DNA from: Micromonospora sp. C28SCA-DRY-2
GTDB taxonomy: Bacteria > Actinomycetota > Actinomycetes > Mycobacteriales > Micromonosporaceae
Direction: 5' to 3'
Assembly: GCF_030519475.1 (NCBI RefSeq)
Contig: NZ_JAUMKD010000008.1
Span: forward strand, 186,001-250,000
Length of the DNA: 64,000 nucleotides
Under the pieces are notes generated by a model that did not search any database, was not told where the DNA came from, and saw only the letters and a list, made by a program, of their open reading frames with translations. Made by a program: the position numbers and the translations under genes. Below, in pieces: positions 26,443-34,450 of the stretch (the stretch's first letter is position 1; each line of letters starts with the position of its first letter).

Positions 26443-26504
26443 GTGCAACAAGCGCCGGGAGCCGGTGTGGCGTTACACACACCCGCTCGGGCGGACAAAA
26501 GGTG

Positions 26505-27374
26505 TCAGACGGTGGCGAGCGTGTGCGGGATCTCGTCGAGCAGCTCGCGGGCGAGGAAACCGATCCGGCCGAACCGGGGCACCAAACGCTGCCCGCTGAC
26601 CGCGTGGGCGAACGCGGCCCAGCACGCGGCCTGCGCCGGCTCGGCGCCCCGGGAGAGCAGCCCGGCCAGCAGCCCGGCCCGGACGTCGCCGCTGCCCGAC
26701 GTGCCGAGGCCCGCGTCGCCGCTCTCCTCCCGCCAACCGCGCCCGTCGGGCGTGGCGATGTGGCCGTAGAGGGAGACCACCGCGTCGTACCGCCGCGCCA
26801 GCTCCGCCGCCTCGGCGTCCAGGTCGTCGCCGGGCTCCCGGCCGAGCAGGTGCCGCGCCTCGGTCAGGTTCGGGGTCAGCACCACCGGCCGGCCGGAGCC
26901 GACCAGCAGGTCCGGGCAGTGGCTGAGCGCGCCCAGGGCGTACGCGTCGAGCACCAGCGCGGTCTGCGGGCCGGCCGCGTCGAGCACCAGGCCGAGTAGC
27001 GAGCGGGTCTCGTCGATCTCCTTGAGGCCGGGGCCGACGGCGACCACGTCCGCCTCGGCCACCAGCTCGGTCAACCGGTCGCCGGGCTGGCCCGCGACCG
27101 CGCCCTCCGCGGTCTCCGGCAGCCCCACCACCAGCGCCTCCGGCACCTGGATGCTCAGCGCGGCGGCGGTGGACTCGGCGGCGGCCAGTTGCAGCACGCC
27201 GGCGCCGGCCCGCAGCGCGGCCACCCCGGCGAGCAGCACGGCGCCCGGGGTGAACCGCGAGCCGCCCACCACCAGCACCGTGCCGCGGGCCTCCTTGCCG
27301 CCGGTCGGCACGGGCAGCGCCCAGTCCCGCAGCAGCCGCGGGGTGATGACCGGGGTGTCAGACCGGTTCGGCAT
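26505..27374 (-). CDS. nnrD: NAD(P)H-hydrate dehydratase (NnrD-like)
   Basis: 289 aa, the C-terminal (ribokinase-fold) half of YjeF proteins without the epimerase half. Motifs are VLVVGGSRFTPGAVLLAG (about 33-50), VAVGPGL, LTPNLTEARHLLGR (about 165) and the catalytic GTSGSGDVRAGLLAGLLSRG (about 223-242). It repairs hydrated NADH/NADPH using ADP or ATP. The start overlaps the upstream phosphatase gene by 17 bases, so the two form an operon. The separate epimerase NnrE is not in the window. Confidence 0.88.
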   Translation of the reverse strand: MPNRSDTPVITPRLLRDWALPVPTGGKEARGTVLVVGGSRFTPGAVLLAGVAALRAGAGVLQLAAAESTAAALSIQVPEALVVGLPETAEGAVAGQPGDRLTELVAEADVVAVGPGLKEIDETRSLLGLVLDAAGPQTALVLDAYALGALSHCPDLLVGSGRPVVLTPNLTEARHLLGREPGDDLDAEAAELARRYDAVVSLYGHIATPDGRGWREESGDAGLGTSGSGDVRAGLLAGLLSRGAEPAQAACWAAFAHAVSGQRLVPRFGRIGFLARELLDEIPHTLATV

Positions 27375-28086
27375 GGACCTCGTCCTCCCGGGTCGGCGGC
27401 GCGCCCTGCTGGCGCAGGTGCGCGACGTCGTTGAACACGTCGAGGGTCAACCGGCCGTGCCCGTCGGCGGACCAGCCGGTGATCGAGCAGTTCGCGATGA
27501 CCTGCCCGTGGGTCAACGCCATCAGCTCCGCCTCGGTGAGCTGCTCGACCAGGTAGCGGGTGAGGAAGACCAGCGCGTCGTGGCCGAAGAGCAGCACCCG
27601 CCGGCCCGGGTGGTCGCGCCGCAGGTCGCCGAGGAGGGTACGCAGCCGCAGCGCCACGTCCGTCCAGGACTCTCCGCCCGGCGGCCGGTAGTAGAACTTG
27701 CCGAGCCGGGCCCGGCGCGCCGCCTCCTCCGGCAACCGTTGGCGCACCCCGTGGCCGGTGAGCCCGTCGAGGATGCCCAGCTCCCGGTCGCGCAGCCGCT
27801 CGTCCCGGCTCACCGGGATGTCGGTGCCGGCCAGCGCCAGCTCGGCGGTGCGCACCGCGCGCAGGTACGGCGACACCACCGCCAGGTCCGGCCGGCGCGA
27901 CGCGGGCAGCCCGGCCAGCCACCGGCCGGTGGCCCGGGCCTGCTCCTCGCCGGTGGCCGAGAGCGGCACGTCGGCGTCCCGGTGGGTGAGGTCGATCAGC
28001 TCGGCGCCGGAGCGTTCGGCCGCGCTCGCCGCCACGTTCGCCGTGCTCTCGCCGTGCCGGACGATCCAGAGCGCTGCCAGTTCCAT
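27358..28086 (-). CDS. Histidine phosphatase family protein
   Basis: 242 aa from the ATG at 28086. The catalytic RHG motif is at the N-terminus in LWIVRHGESTANVA (about 7-20). The second His is in VLLFGHDALVFLTRYLV (about 170), and GGESWTDVALRLRTLL is typical of phosphoglycerate-mutase-like phosphatases. Several substrates are possible. It is upstream of and overlaps the NAD(P)HX dehydratase, suggesting a metabolite-repair pairing, though this is inference. Confidence 0.85.
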   Translation of the reverse strand: MELAALWIVRHGESTANVAASAAERSGAELIDLTHRDADVPLSATGEEQARATGRWLAGLPASRRPDLAVVSPYLRAVRTAELALAGTDIPVSRDERLRDRELGILDGLTGHGVRQRLPEEAARRARLGKFYYRPPGGESWTDVALRLRTLLGDLRRDHPGRRVLLFGHDALVFLTRYLVEQLTEAELMALTHGQVIANCSITGWSADGHGRLTLDVFNDVAHLRQQGAPPTREDEVHAEPV

Positions 28087-28261
28087 GGGGCAACCCGTAC
28101 CCGGGCCTCCCGGCGGGTAATCGCCCGGGCGCGGCGGCCCCGGCCCGGTGGCCGGCCGGCGCCGGCCGGCGGGGTCGGGCACCGTGGCCGTCCGGCGGGC
28201 GTGAACCCGGCCCGGCCGGGTAAGCGCTGGCTCCACGATGACCGACAGGGGAGGTTGCGCC

Positions 28262-28501
28262 GTGGCGACCATGACCAAGGAACAGATGAGCCCGGTGAGG
28301 GACAAGAACTACGACCTCATCCACACGTTGCAGATGTCGCTGGAGCACGTGTACCGGATGGAGACGTACATCGCCGACGCCGACGCCCGGGGCGACACGG
28401 AACTCGCCACCTGGTTCCGCAAGATCCAGGAGAACAACCGCAAGGCCGGCGACCAGGGCAAGCAGATGTTGATGAACCGCCTCCAGCAGGAAGGTCGCTG
28501 A
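28262..28501 (+). CDS. Small helical protein of unknown function
   Basis: 79 aa from a GTG at 28262, with GGGAGGTTG upstream; the first codons read VATMTKEQMSPVRDKNYD. The sequence is almost entirely charged and amphipathic, with HTLQMSLEHVYRMETYIADA and ATWFRKIQENNRKAGDQGKQ forming two predicted helices, like half of a ferritin-like bundle. I do not recognise the family. Its lower GC and hydrophilic composition differ from shadow ORFs nearby, and a terminator hairpin follows, supporting a real gene. Confidence 0.75.
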   Translation: MATMTKEQMSPVRDKNYDLIHTLQMSLEHVYRMETYIADADARGDTELATWFRKIQENNRKAGDQGKQMLMNRLQQEGR

Positions 28502-28511
28502 CCTCGACCGG

Positions 28512-28538
28512 GGCCGGGCCGGCGACCCCGGCCCGGCC
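28512..28538 (+). terminator. Terminator hairpin after the small helical protein
   Basis: Perfect 11-base arms GGCCGGGCCGG / CCGGCCCGGCC with a 5-base loop, starting 11 bases past the stop. Confidence 0.6.
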
Positions 28539-28767
28539 TCCGTGTGCCCGGCGCCGGCCGCCGCCGAGCCGGTCTCCGCGCCGCGTCGTGCCGGCCCCGC
28601 CCCACGTGCCCGGTCGCCGCGCCGACCCGGCCGGGCGCGCCGCCGCCGGCCCGCGCCGCCTCGCCGACCACGCTCCGTGTCCGGGGCAGCGGCCCGGCGT
28701 CCGCACCGTGCACAATGTCCGTCCCGGACGGCGGCGCCGCCGTCGGGAGACGGAGGTGGGGTCGGCG

Positions 28768-29094
28768 ATGACGGTCGTCCGTGGTCTGCGCGAGGCGCTG
28801 GTGCTCTTCGTCGTCGCCCTGGTGGTGGTCGCCGCCGCCGCGGGCATCTGGGTGGCGGTCGCCGGCGGCGACTTCGTCACCCGCTTCGGCATCGCGCTGG
28901 TGGTCGTCGGCGCCCTGCTCGGGGTGACCGGCGACCTGACCCTGAGTCGGATCGGCATGCTCGACGCCCGGACCACCTTCGGGCTCGCGCCCGAGCAGGA
29001 GACCGGCGGGGGCGGGCGGGTGCTCACCGGCGTCGGGATCTTCCTCTTCGTCGGACTGCCGCTGATCGTCGTCGGCGTCCTGCTGGTCGCCTGA
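28768..29094 (+). CDS. Small membrane protein, three predicted TM segments
   Basis: 108 aa from the ATG at 28768, with CGGAGGTGGGG upstream. Hydrophobic segments are ALVLFVVALVVVAAAAGIWV, GIALVVVGALLGVTGDL and VLTGVGIFLFVGLPLIVVGV, separated by a short loop with LSRIGMLDART. No recognised domain; possibly a small integral membrane protein of the cell envelope. It is followed by the LigD-type gene but has about 70 bases of separation and no evident coupling. Confidence 0.7.
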   Translation: MTVVRGLREALVLFVVALVVVAAAAGIWVAVAGGDFVTRFGIALVVVGALLGVTGDLTLSRIGMLDARTTFGLAPEQETGGGGRVLTGVGIFLFVGLPLIVVGVLLVA

Positions 29095-29154
29095 GCGAGC
29101 CGCGCCGGCGCCGTCACGCTCGGCGCGCTGCCCCCGGCGCGGGCCGGTCGCCGC

Positions 29155-29160
29155 TACGGT
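29155..29160 (+). promoter_or_regulatory. -10 box TACGGT, leaderless-type
   Basis: TACGGT ends 7 bases before the GTG at 29168 of the LigD-polymerase gene. Confidence 0.4.
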
Positions 29161-29167
29161 GTGAGGC

Positions 29168-30139
29168 GTGGCGACGGCGGCCGAGGAGATCGAGGTGGGG
29201 GAGCGGGTCGTCCGCGTCTCCAGCCCGGACAAGCCCTACTTCCCCGAGCTCGGGCTGACCAAGCTCGACGTGGTGCGCTACTTCCTGGCCGTCGGCGACG
29301 GCATCCTGCGCGCGCTGCGCGACCGGCCGACCATGCTGGAACGGTGGCCGCGCGGCGTCTTCCCGGGCGCGAAGATCGGCACCCGGCAGGACAACCGCGG
29401 TGACGCCTTCTACCAGAAGCGGCTGCCGGCGGGCGCGCCCGACTGGGTCCGCACCGCGCACATCACCTTCCCCAGTGGCCGGACGGCCGACGAGGTGGCG
29501 CCGAGCGAGCTGGCGGTGGTGATCTGGGCGGCCAACCTCGGCACGCTGCGGTTCCACCCGTGGCCGGTCTCCGCCGCCGACGTGGAGCGCCCCGACCAGC
29601 TCCGGATCGACCTCGACCCGATGCCGGGGGTGGGCTTCGACCAGGTGGTGCCGGTGGCCCACGAGGTGCGGGCGTTCCTCGCCGAGCTGGGCCTGACCGG
29701 CTACCCGAAGACCACCGGCGGGCGCGGCCTGCACATCTACCTCTCCATCGAGCCGCGGTGGAGCTTCGGCGACTGTCGGCGGGCGGTGCTGGCGCTGGGC
29801 CGGGAGATGCAGCGCCGGCTGCCGGAGCTGGTCACCACCACCTGGTGGCGCGAACAACGGGACCGCCCGGTCTTCGTCGACTACAACCAGATGTCCCGGG
29901 ACCACACCATGGCCTCGGCGTACTCCATCCGGCCCACCGCGCGGGCGCTGGTCTCCGCGCCGCTGGACTGGTCGGAGCTGGACGACGCGCGGCCGGAGGA
30001 CTTCGCCGTGCCGTCGATGCCGGCCCGGTTCGCCGAGCGCGGCGACCCGCACGCCGGCCTGGACGAGCGGCGGTTCTCGCTGGAGCCGCTGCTGGAGCTG
30101 GCGGACCGGGAGGGCCTGGAGGCGCCGCCCGAGCGGTGA
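29168..30139 (+). CDS. LigD-type polymerase/primase domain protein (NHEJ)
   Basis: 323 aa, consisting of the archaeo-eukaryotic primase-like POL domain of LigD without ligase or phosphoesterase domains. Motifs are VSSPDKPYFPELGLTKLD (about 17-34), the metal-binding aspartates in RIDLDPMPG, TTGGRGLHIYLSIEPRW with the catalytic His, and RPVFVDYNQMSRDHTMASAYS. The protein should add nucleotides, preferentially ribonucleotides, to broken ends during non-homologous end joining with Ku and a separate ligase, neither of which is in the window. GTG start with a leaderless-type promoter. Confidence 0.88.
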   Translation: MATAAEEIEVGERVVRVSSPDKPYFPELGLTKLDVVRYFLAVGDGILRALRDRPTMLERWPRGVFPGAKIGTRQDNRGDAFYQKRLPAGAPDWVRTAHITFPSGRTADEVAPSELAVVIWAANLGTLRFHPWPVSAADVERPDQLRIDLDPMPGVGFDQVVPVAHEVRAFLAELGLTGYPKTTGGRGLHIYLSIEPRWSFGDCRRAVLALGREMQRRLPELVTTTWWREQRDRPVFVDYNQMSRDHTMASAYSIRPTARALVSAPLDWSELDDARPEDFAVPSMPARFAERGDPHAGLDERRFSLEPLLELADREGLEAPPER

Positions 30140-30146
30140 CGCCGGC

Positions 30147-30653
30147 TCACACCCACGGGCTGCGCTCGCCGTCGAACTCCTCGAAGACCAGCCAGGTGCG
30201 GGTGGAGAGCACCCCGGCGATGCTCTGCACCCGGTTGAGCACCACGTCCCGCAGAGTGGCGTTGTCCGGCGCGCGGACCAGCGCCAGCACGTCGTGGTCG
30301 CCGCCGAGCAGCGCCGCGTGCTCGATGTAGCGCACCCGGGCCAGCTCCGCGGAGACCTCCCGCCAGGTGTTCTGCTCGATCTTCAGGGCGATGTACGCCG
30401 AGGTGCCCAGCCCGGCGGCCTCCGGCGCCACCCGGGCCCGGAAGCCGGTGATCACCCCGTCGCGCAGCAGCCGCTCGACCCGCGCGTACGCGTTGGTGCG
30501 CGAGACGTGCACCCGCTCGGCCAGCGTGCGCACCGAGGTGCGCCCGTCGCGGACCAGCTCGTCCAGGATCAGCCGGTCCACCTCGTCGAGCGGGCGGGCC
30601 GATCGTCCCGTTCCGGTCGTCGAGTCCACCCCTGGCCCGGATTCCTGGCTCAC
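30147..30653 (-). CDS. Lrp/AsnC family regulator, BkdR-like
   Basis: 168 aa from the GTG at 30653, chosen because AGGAGG lies 7 bases upstream; the frame extends to an ATG at 30707. The HTH (about 25-85) contains DRLILDELVRDGRTSVRTLA and VSRTNAYARVERL. The C-terminal RAM ligand-binding domain contains IEHAALLGGDHDVLALVRA. It is divergent from the branched-chain keto-acid dehydrogenase operon with about 105 bases between starts, as seen for BkdR regulators, so it most likely controls that operon in response to amino or keto acids. Confidence 0.85.
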   Translation of the reverse strand: MSQESGPGVDSTTGTGRSARPLDEVDRLILDELVRDGRTSVRTLAERVHVSRTNAYARVERLLRDGVITGFRARVAPEAAGLGTSAYIALKIEQNTWREVSAELARVRYIEHAALLGGDHDVLALVRAPDNATLRDVVLNRVQSIAGVLSTRTWLVFEEFDGERSPWV

Positions 30654-30758
30654 CGTGACGCCTCCTGCCTGCCATCCGTCCCGCAATTGGCGCGGATCTT
30701 GAGTCAATCATCCGACAGCAGGAGCATAGGCCCACCACACGTCCAGGAGGTCCCCGCC
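30654..30758. promoter_or_regulatory. Divergent Lrp/bkd promoter region
   Basis: A 105-base gap with an AT-richer centre (CAATTGGCGC, then CTTGAGTCAATCATCC). TTGAGT and CATAGG are candidate -35/-10 elements for the bkd operon but are 20 bases apart, so weakly supported. The bkd RBS AGGAGG is at the right end. Confidence 0.4.
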
Positions 30759-31916
30759 GTGACGACCACACCCCAGGCGGTCCGCAGGGCATCCACCCGC
30801 CGGTCGACCGCCCCGCCCGACCCGGCCCGTGGGCTGCTGCCGGCCGCCGAGCCGGTACGCCTGCTCGACCCGACCGGCACGCCGCTGCCCGCCCGCGCCG
30901 ACTACCCCGAACCGCCGGCCGAGGCGCTGGCCGAGATGTACCGCCGGATGGTGATCGGCCGCCGGTTCGACGTCCAGGCCACCGCCCTGACCAAGCAGGG
31001 CCGGCTGGCGGTCTACCCGTCCTCCCGCGGCCAGGAGGCCTGCCAGGTCGGCGCGGTGCTGGCGCTGCGCGAGACCGACTGGGTCTTCCCGACCTACCGG
31101 GAGTCGATGGCGCTGGTCTCCCGGGGCCTCGACCCGGTCGAGGTGCTCACCCTGCTGCGCGGCGACTGGCACTGCGGGTACGACCCGGCCGCCCGGCGCA
31201 CCGCGCCGCAGTGCACCCCGCTGGCCACCCAGTGCGTGCACGCCGCCGGGCTCGCCTACGGCGAGGCGTACCAGGGGCGGGACACCGTGGCGCTGGCCTT
31301 CATCGGCGACGGCGCCACCAGCGAGGGCGACTTCCACGAGGGGATCAACTTCGCCGCCGTGTTCCGGGCGCCGGTGGTCTACTTCGTACAGAACAACCGG
31401 TACGCGATCAGCGTCCCGCTGTCCCGGCAGACCGCCGCGCCGTCGCTGGCGTACAAGGGCGTCGGCTACGGGGTGCCCAGCGAGCAGGTCGACGGCAACG
31501 ACCCGGTGGCCGTGCTCGCCGTGCTCACCCGCGCGGTGGCGCACGCGCGGGCCGGCAACGGGCCGTTCCTGGTCGAGGCGCACACCTACCGGATGGAGCC
31601 GCACACCAACGCCGACGACGCCACCCGCTACCGCGACGGCGCCGAGGTCGACGCCTGGCGGGACCGGGACCCGGTCGCCCGGCTGGAGACCTACCTGCGC
31701 GCGCGCGGCGTGCTGGACGAGGCGGCCGTCGCCGCGGTCGCCGCCGAGGCCGAGGAGTACGCGGCCGACCTGCGGGCCCGGATGAACGCCCAGCCGACCG
31801 TCGACCCGCTGAGCCTGTTCGACCACGTCTACGCCGAGCCGACCCCGCAACTGGTCGAGCAGCGGGAGCAGGTCCGCGCCGAACTGGCCGCGGCCGAGCA
31901 GGAAGGGGACGCCTGA
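30759..31916 (+). CDS. bkdA: Branched-chain 2-oxoacid dehydrogenase E1 alpha
   Basis: 385 aa from the GTG at 30759. The TPP-binding motif GDGATSEGDFHEGINFAAVF-type segment begins near residue 183 (GDG followed by NN in QNNRYAISVP). Other family signatures are SSRGQEACQVGAVLAL, FPTYRESMALVSRG and THTNADDAT-like EPHTNADDATRYR. It decarboxylates branched-chain 2-oxoacids on thiamine diphosphate as part of the complex that supplies acyl-CoA primers for iso/anteiso fatty acids. Pyruvate is an alternative substrate. It is the first gene of a three-gene operon; its TGA shares a base with the E1 beta ATG. Confidence 0.88.
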   Translation: MTTTPQAVRRASTRRSTAPPDPARGLLPAAEPVRLLDPTGTPLPARADYPEPPAEALAEMYRRMVIGRRFDVQATALTKQGRLAVYPSSRGQEACQVGAVLALRETDWVFPTYRESMALVSRGLDPVEVLTLLRGDWHCGYDPAARRTAPQCTPLATQCVHAAGLAYGEAYQGRDTVALAFIGDGATSEGDFHEGINFAAVFRAPVVYFVQNNRYAISVPLSRQTAAPSLAYKGVGYGVPSEQVDGNDPVAVLAVLTRAVAHARAGNGPFLVEAHTYRMEPHTNADDATRYRDGAEVDAWRDRDPVARLETYLRARGVLDEAAVAAVAAEAEEYAADLRARMNAQPTVDPLSLFDHVYAEPTPQLVEQREQVRAELAAAEQEGDA

Positions 31917-32929
31917 TGGCCACCACGATGGCGAAGGCGCTCAACGCGGCGCTCGCCGACGCGCTGGCCTCCGACGACCGGGTGGTCGTCTTCGGCGAGG
32001 ACGTCGGGCAGCTCGGCGGCGTCTTCCGGATCACCGACGGGCTGCTGGCCCGGTTCGGCGACAAGCGCTGCTTCGACACCCCCCTCGCGGAGGCCGGCAT
32101 CGTCGGTTTCGCGGTCGGCCTGGCCATGTCGGGGCTGCGCCCGGTGGTGGAGATGCAGTTCGACGCGTTCGCCTACCCGGCGTTCGAGCAGATCGCCTCG
32201 CACGTGGCGAAGCTGCGCAACCGGACCCGGGGCGCGCTCAGCGTGCCGATCGTCATCCGGGTGCCGTACGCCGGCGGCATCGGCGGGGTCGAGCACCACT
32301 GCGACTCCAGCGAGGCGTACTACGCGCACACGCCCGGCCTGAAGGTGGTCACCCCGGCCACCGTCGAGGACGCGTACTCGCTGCTGCGGGAGGCGATCGC
32401 CGACCCCGACCCGGTGGTTTTCATGGAGCCGAAGAAGCTCTACTTCTCCAGCGCCGAGGCGGAGCTGCCGGCGCGTACCGAGCCGTTCGGCCGGGCGGTC
32501 GTGCGCCGGCCCGGCCGCGACGCCACCCTGGTGGCGTACGGGCCGGCGGTGCCGGTCGCGCTGGAGGCCGCCGAGGCGGCCCGGGAGGAGGGCTGGGACC
32601 TGGAGGTGGTGGACGTGCGCAGCATCGTGCCGTTCGACGACGCCACGGTCACCGCCTCGGTCCGCCGCACCGGGCGCTGCGTGGTGATCCAGGAGGCGCA
32701 GGGCTTCGCCGGGGTGGGCGCCGAGATCGCCGCCCGGGTGCAGGAGCGCTGCTTCCACGCCCTGCACGCCCCGGTGCTGCGGGTCAGCGGGCTGGACATC
32801 CCGTACCCGGCGCCGATGCTGGAGCACACCCACCTGCCCGGCGTGGACCGGGTGCTGGACGCGGTGGCCCGCCTGCAGTGGGACGACCAGCCGGACCCGC
32901 GCTGGCTCGCGGAAGGCAGCGCGGCATGA
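31916..32929 (+). CDS. bkdB: Branched-chain 2-oxoacid dehydrogenase E1 beta
   Basis: 337 aa. The transketolase central domain has VVVFGEDVGQLGGVFRITDG, DTPLAEAGIVGFAVGLAMSG with the catalytic Glu, GGVEHHCDSSEAYYAHTPGL and KVVTPATVEDAYSLLR. The C-terminal domain has EVVDVRSIVPFDDATV and QEAQGFAGVGAEIAA. These are stronger matches to classical E1 beta than the pair at the left edge. It overlaps neighbours on both sides (TGATG before, ATGA after), so translation is coupled. Confidence 0.9.
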   Translation: MATTMAKALNAALADALASDDRVVVFGEDVGQLGGVFRITDGLLARFGDKRCFDTPLAEAGIVGFAVGLAMSGLRPVVEMQFDAFAYPAFEQIASHVAKLRNRTRGALSVPIVIRVPYAGGIGGVEHHCDSSEAYYAHTPGLKVVTPATVEDAYSLLREAIADPDPVVFMEPKKLYFSSAEAELPARTEPFGRAVVRRPGRDATLVAYGPAVPVALEAAEAAREEGWDLEVVDVRSIVPFDDATVTASVRRTGRCVVIQEAQGFAGVGAEIAARVQERCFHALHAPVLRVSGLDIPYPAPMLEHTHLPGVDRVLDAVARLQWDDQPDPRWLAEGSAA

Positions 32930-34305
32930 CCACCGTCGACGGGGCCCAGGTGTTCCTCCTGCCCGACCTGGGCGAGGGGCTGACCGAGGCGGAGATCGTC
33001 GAGTGGCGGGTCGCCGTCGGCGACACGGTCAGCGTGGACCAGACGGTGGTCGAGGTGGAGACCGCCAAGGCCGTCGTCGACGTGCCCTGCCCGTACGCCG
33101 GCCGGGTGGTGGCCCTGCACGGCGCGGCGGGTGAGGTCCGCCCGGTCGGCCAGCCGCTGATCACCATCGCCCCGCTGGACGCCGCCGCGGCGCCGGCCGG
33201 CGGCGGCGAACCCGCCGGCCACGCCACCTACCGGGAGGAGGAGCGGGCCGGCTCCGGCAACGTGCTGATCGGCTACGGCACCGGCCACGGCGGGTCCCGG
33301 CGGCGGCGCCGGCCCCGGCTCGCGGTCGCCCCGCAGCCCGTGGCCGCGCCGCCCGCCCCGGCACCCGCCACCGCTACCCCGCCGGGCGCGCCGGCCACCC
33401 TGGTCATCTCGCCGATCGTGCGCCGGCTGGCCCGCGAGCACGGCCTGGACCTGGCCACCCTGCGTGGCACCGGGCCCGGTGGGGTGGTCCGCCGGGCCGA
33501 CGTCGAGGCCGCGGTGGCCGCGGCGGCGCCCGCCCGGCTGGCCGCGGTGCCGGACCGTCCCGAGCCGGCCGACCCGCCGCCGGCGCACGTCGGGCTCGGC
33601 CCGGCCGAGGCCGGCGACGTGGTCGTCCCGCTGACCGGCATCCGCAAGGCGATCGCCGACAAGCTGTCCCGCAGCCGGCGGGAGATCCCCGAGGTGACCA
33701 TCTGGGTGGACGTGGACGCCACCGCCCTGCTGGAGACCCGGGCGGCGATCAACGCGGCGACCCCGGACGCGCCGGTGAGCATCCTGGCCCTGCTGGCCCG
33801 GATCTGCCTGTCCGGGCTGCGCCGCTACCCGCAGCTCAACGCCCGGGTGGACACCGAGGGGCAGCGGATCGTCCAGTCCGCCGGGGTGCACCTGGGCATC
33901 GCCGCGCAGACCGACCGGGGCCTGGTGGTGCCGGTGGTCCGCGACGCGCAGCGCCTCACCACGGCGGAACTGGCCGCCGAGCTGACCGCGACGACGGCGG
34001 CCGCCCGGGCCGGCACCCTGCCGCCGGCCCGGCTCACCGGCGGCACCTTCACCCTGAACAACTACGGGGTGTTCGGCGTCGACGGTTCCACCCCGATCAT
34101 CAACCACCCGGAGGCGGCGCTGCTCGGGGTGGGACGGATCGTGGACAAGCCGTGGGTGGTCGACGGCCAGCTCGCGGTCCGGAAGGTGACCCAGCTCAGC
34201 CTCACCTTCGACCACCGGGTCTGCGACGGCGGGGTGGCCGGCGGCTTCCTGCGGCACGTCGCCGACTGCGTGGAGCGGCCGGCGCTGCTGATCGCCACCG
34301 TCTGA
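32926..34305 (+). CDS. bkdC: Branched-chain dehydrogenase E2, dihydrolipoyl acyltransferase
   Basis: 459 aa. A single lipoyl domain (about 5-82) carries the lipoylated Lys48 in VEVETAKAVVDVP. A Pro/Ala/Arg linker with an RRRRRPRL-type basic patch follows. The E3-binding domain (about 160-200) reads ISPIVRRLAREHGLDLATLR with GTGPGGVV. The catalytic domain (about 225-459) ends in LTFDHRVCDGGVAGGFL with catalytic His430 and Asp434. No E3 gene follows, so the complex must use dihydrolipoamide dehydrogenase encoded elsewhere. A perfect 32-base palindrome terminates the operon. Confidence 0.92.
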   Translation: MTTVDGAQVFLLPDLGEGLTEAEIVEWRVAVGDTVSVDQTVVEVETAKAVVDVPCPYAGRVVALHGAAGEVRPVGQPLITIAPLDAAAAPAGGGEPAGHATYREEERAGSGNVLIGYGTGHGGSRRRRRPRLAVAPQPVAAPPAPAPATATPPGAPATLVISPIVRRLAREHGLDLATLRGTGPGGVVRRADVEAAVAAAAPARLAAVPDRPEPADPPPAHVGLGPAEAGDVVVPLTGIRKAIADKLSRSRREIPEVTIWVDVDATALLETRAAINAATPDAPVSILALLARICLSGLRRYPQLNARVDTEGQRIVQSAGVHLGIAAQTDRGLVVPVVRDAQRLTTAELAAELTATTAAARAGTLPPARLTGGTFTLNNYGVFGVDGSTPIINHPEAALLGVGRIVDKPWVVDGQLAVRKVTQLSLTFDHRVCDGGVAGGFLRHVADCVERPALLIATV

Positions 34306-34324
34306 CGCCATCGGCTGACCGGCA

Positions 34325-34356
34325 CCGGCGGCCCCGGCCCGGGCCGGGGCCGCCGG
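34325..34356 (+). terminator. Terminator of the bkd operon
   Basis: A 32-base perfect palindrome (arms of 16 bases, CCGGCGGCCCCGGCCC and complement, no loop), 20 bases past the E2 stop. Confidence 0.65.
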
Positions 34357-34450
34357 CGGGCCGTCCAGCCGGCGGCGTGCTCGGGCCGGCGGGCGTTTCC
34401 CGGCCGGCGGACCGGGAAAGCGGGCTGCCCAGTCGCCGAGGGGAGACGAC

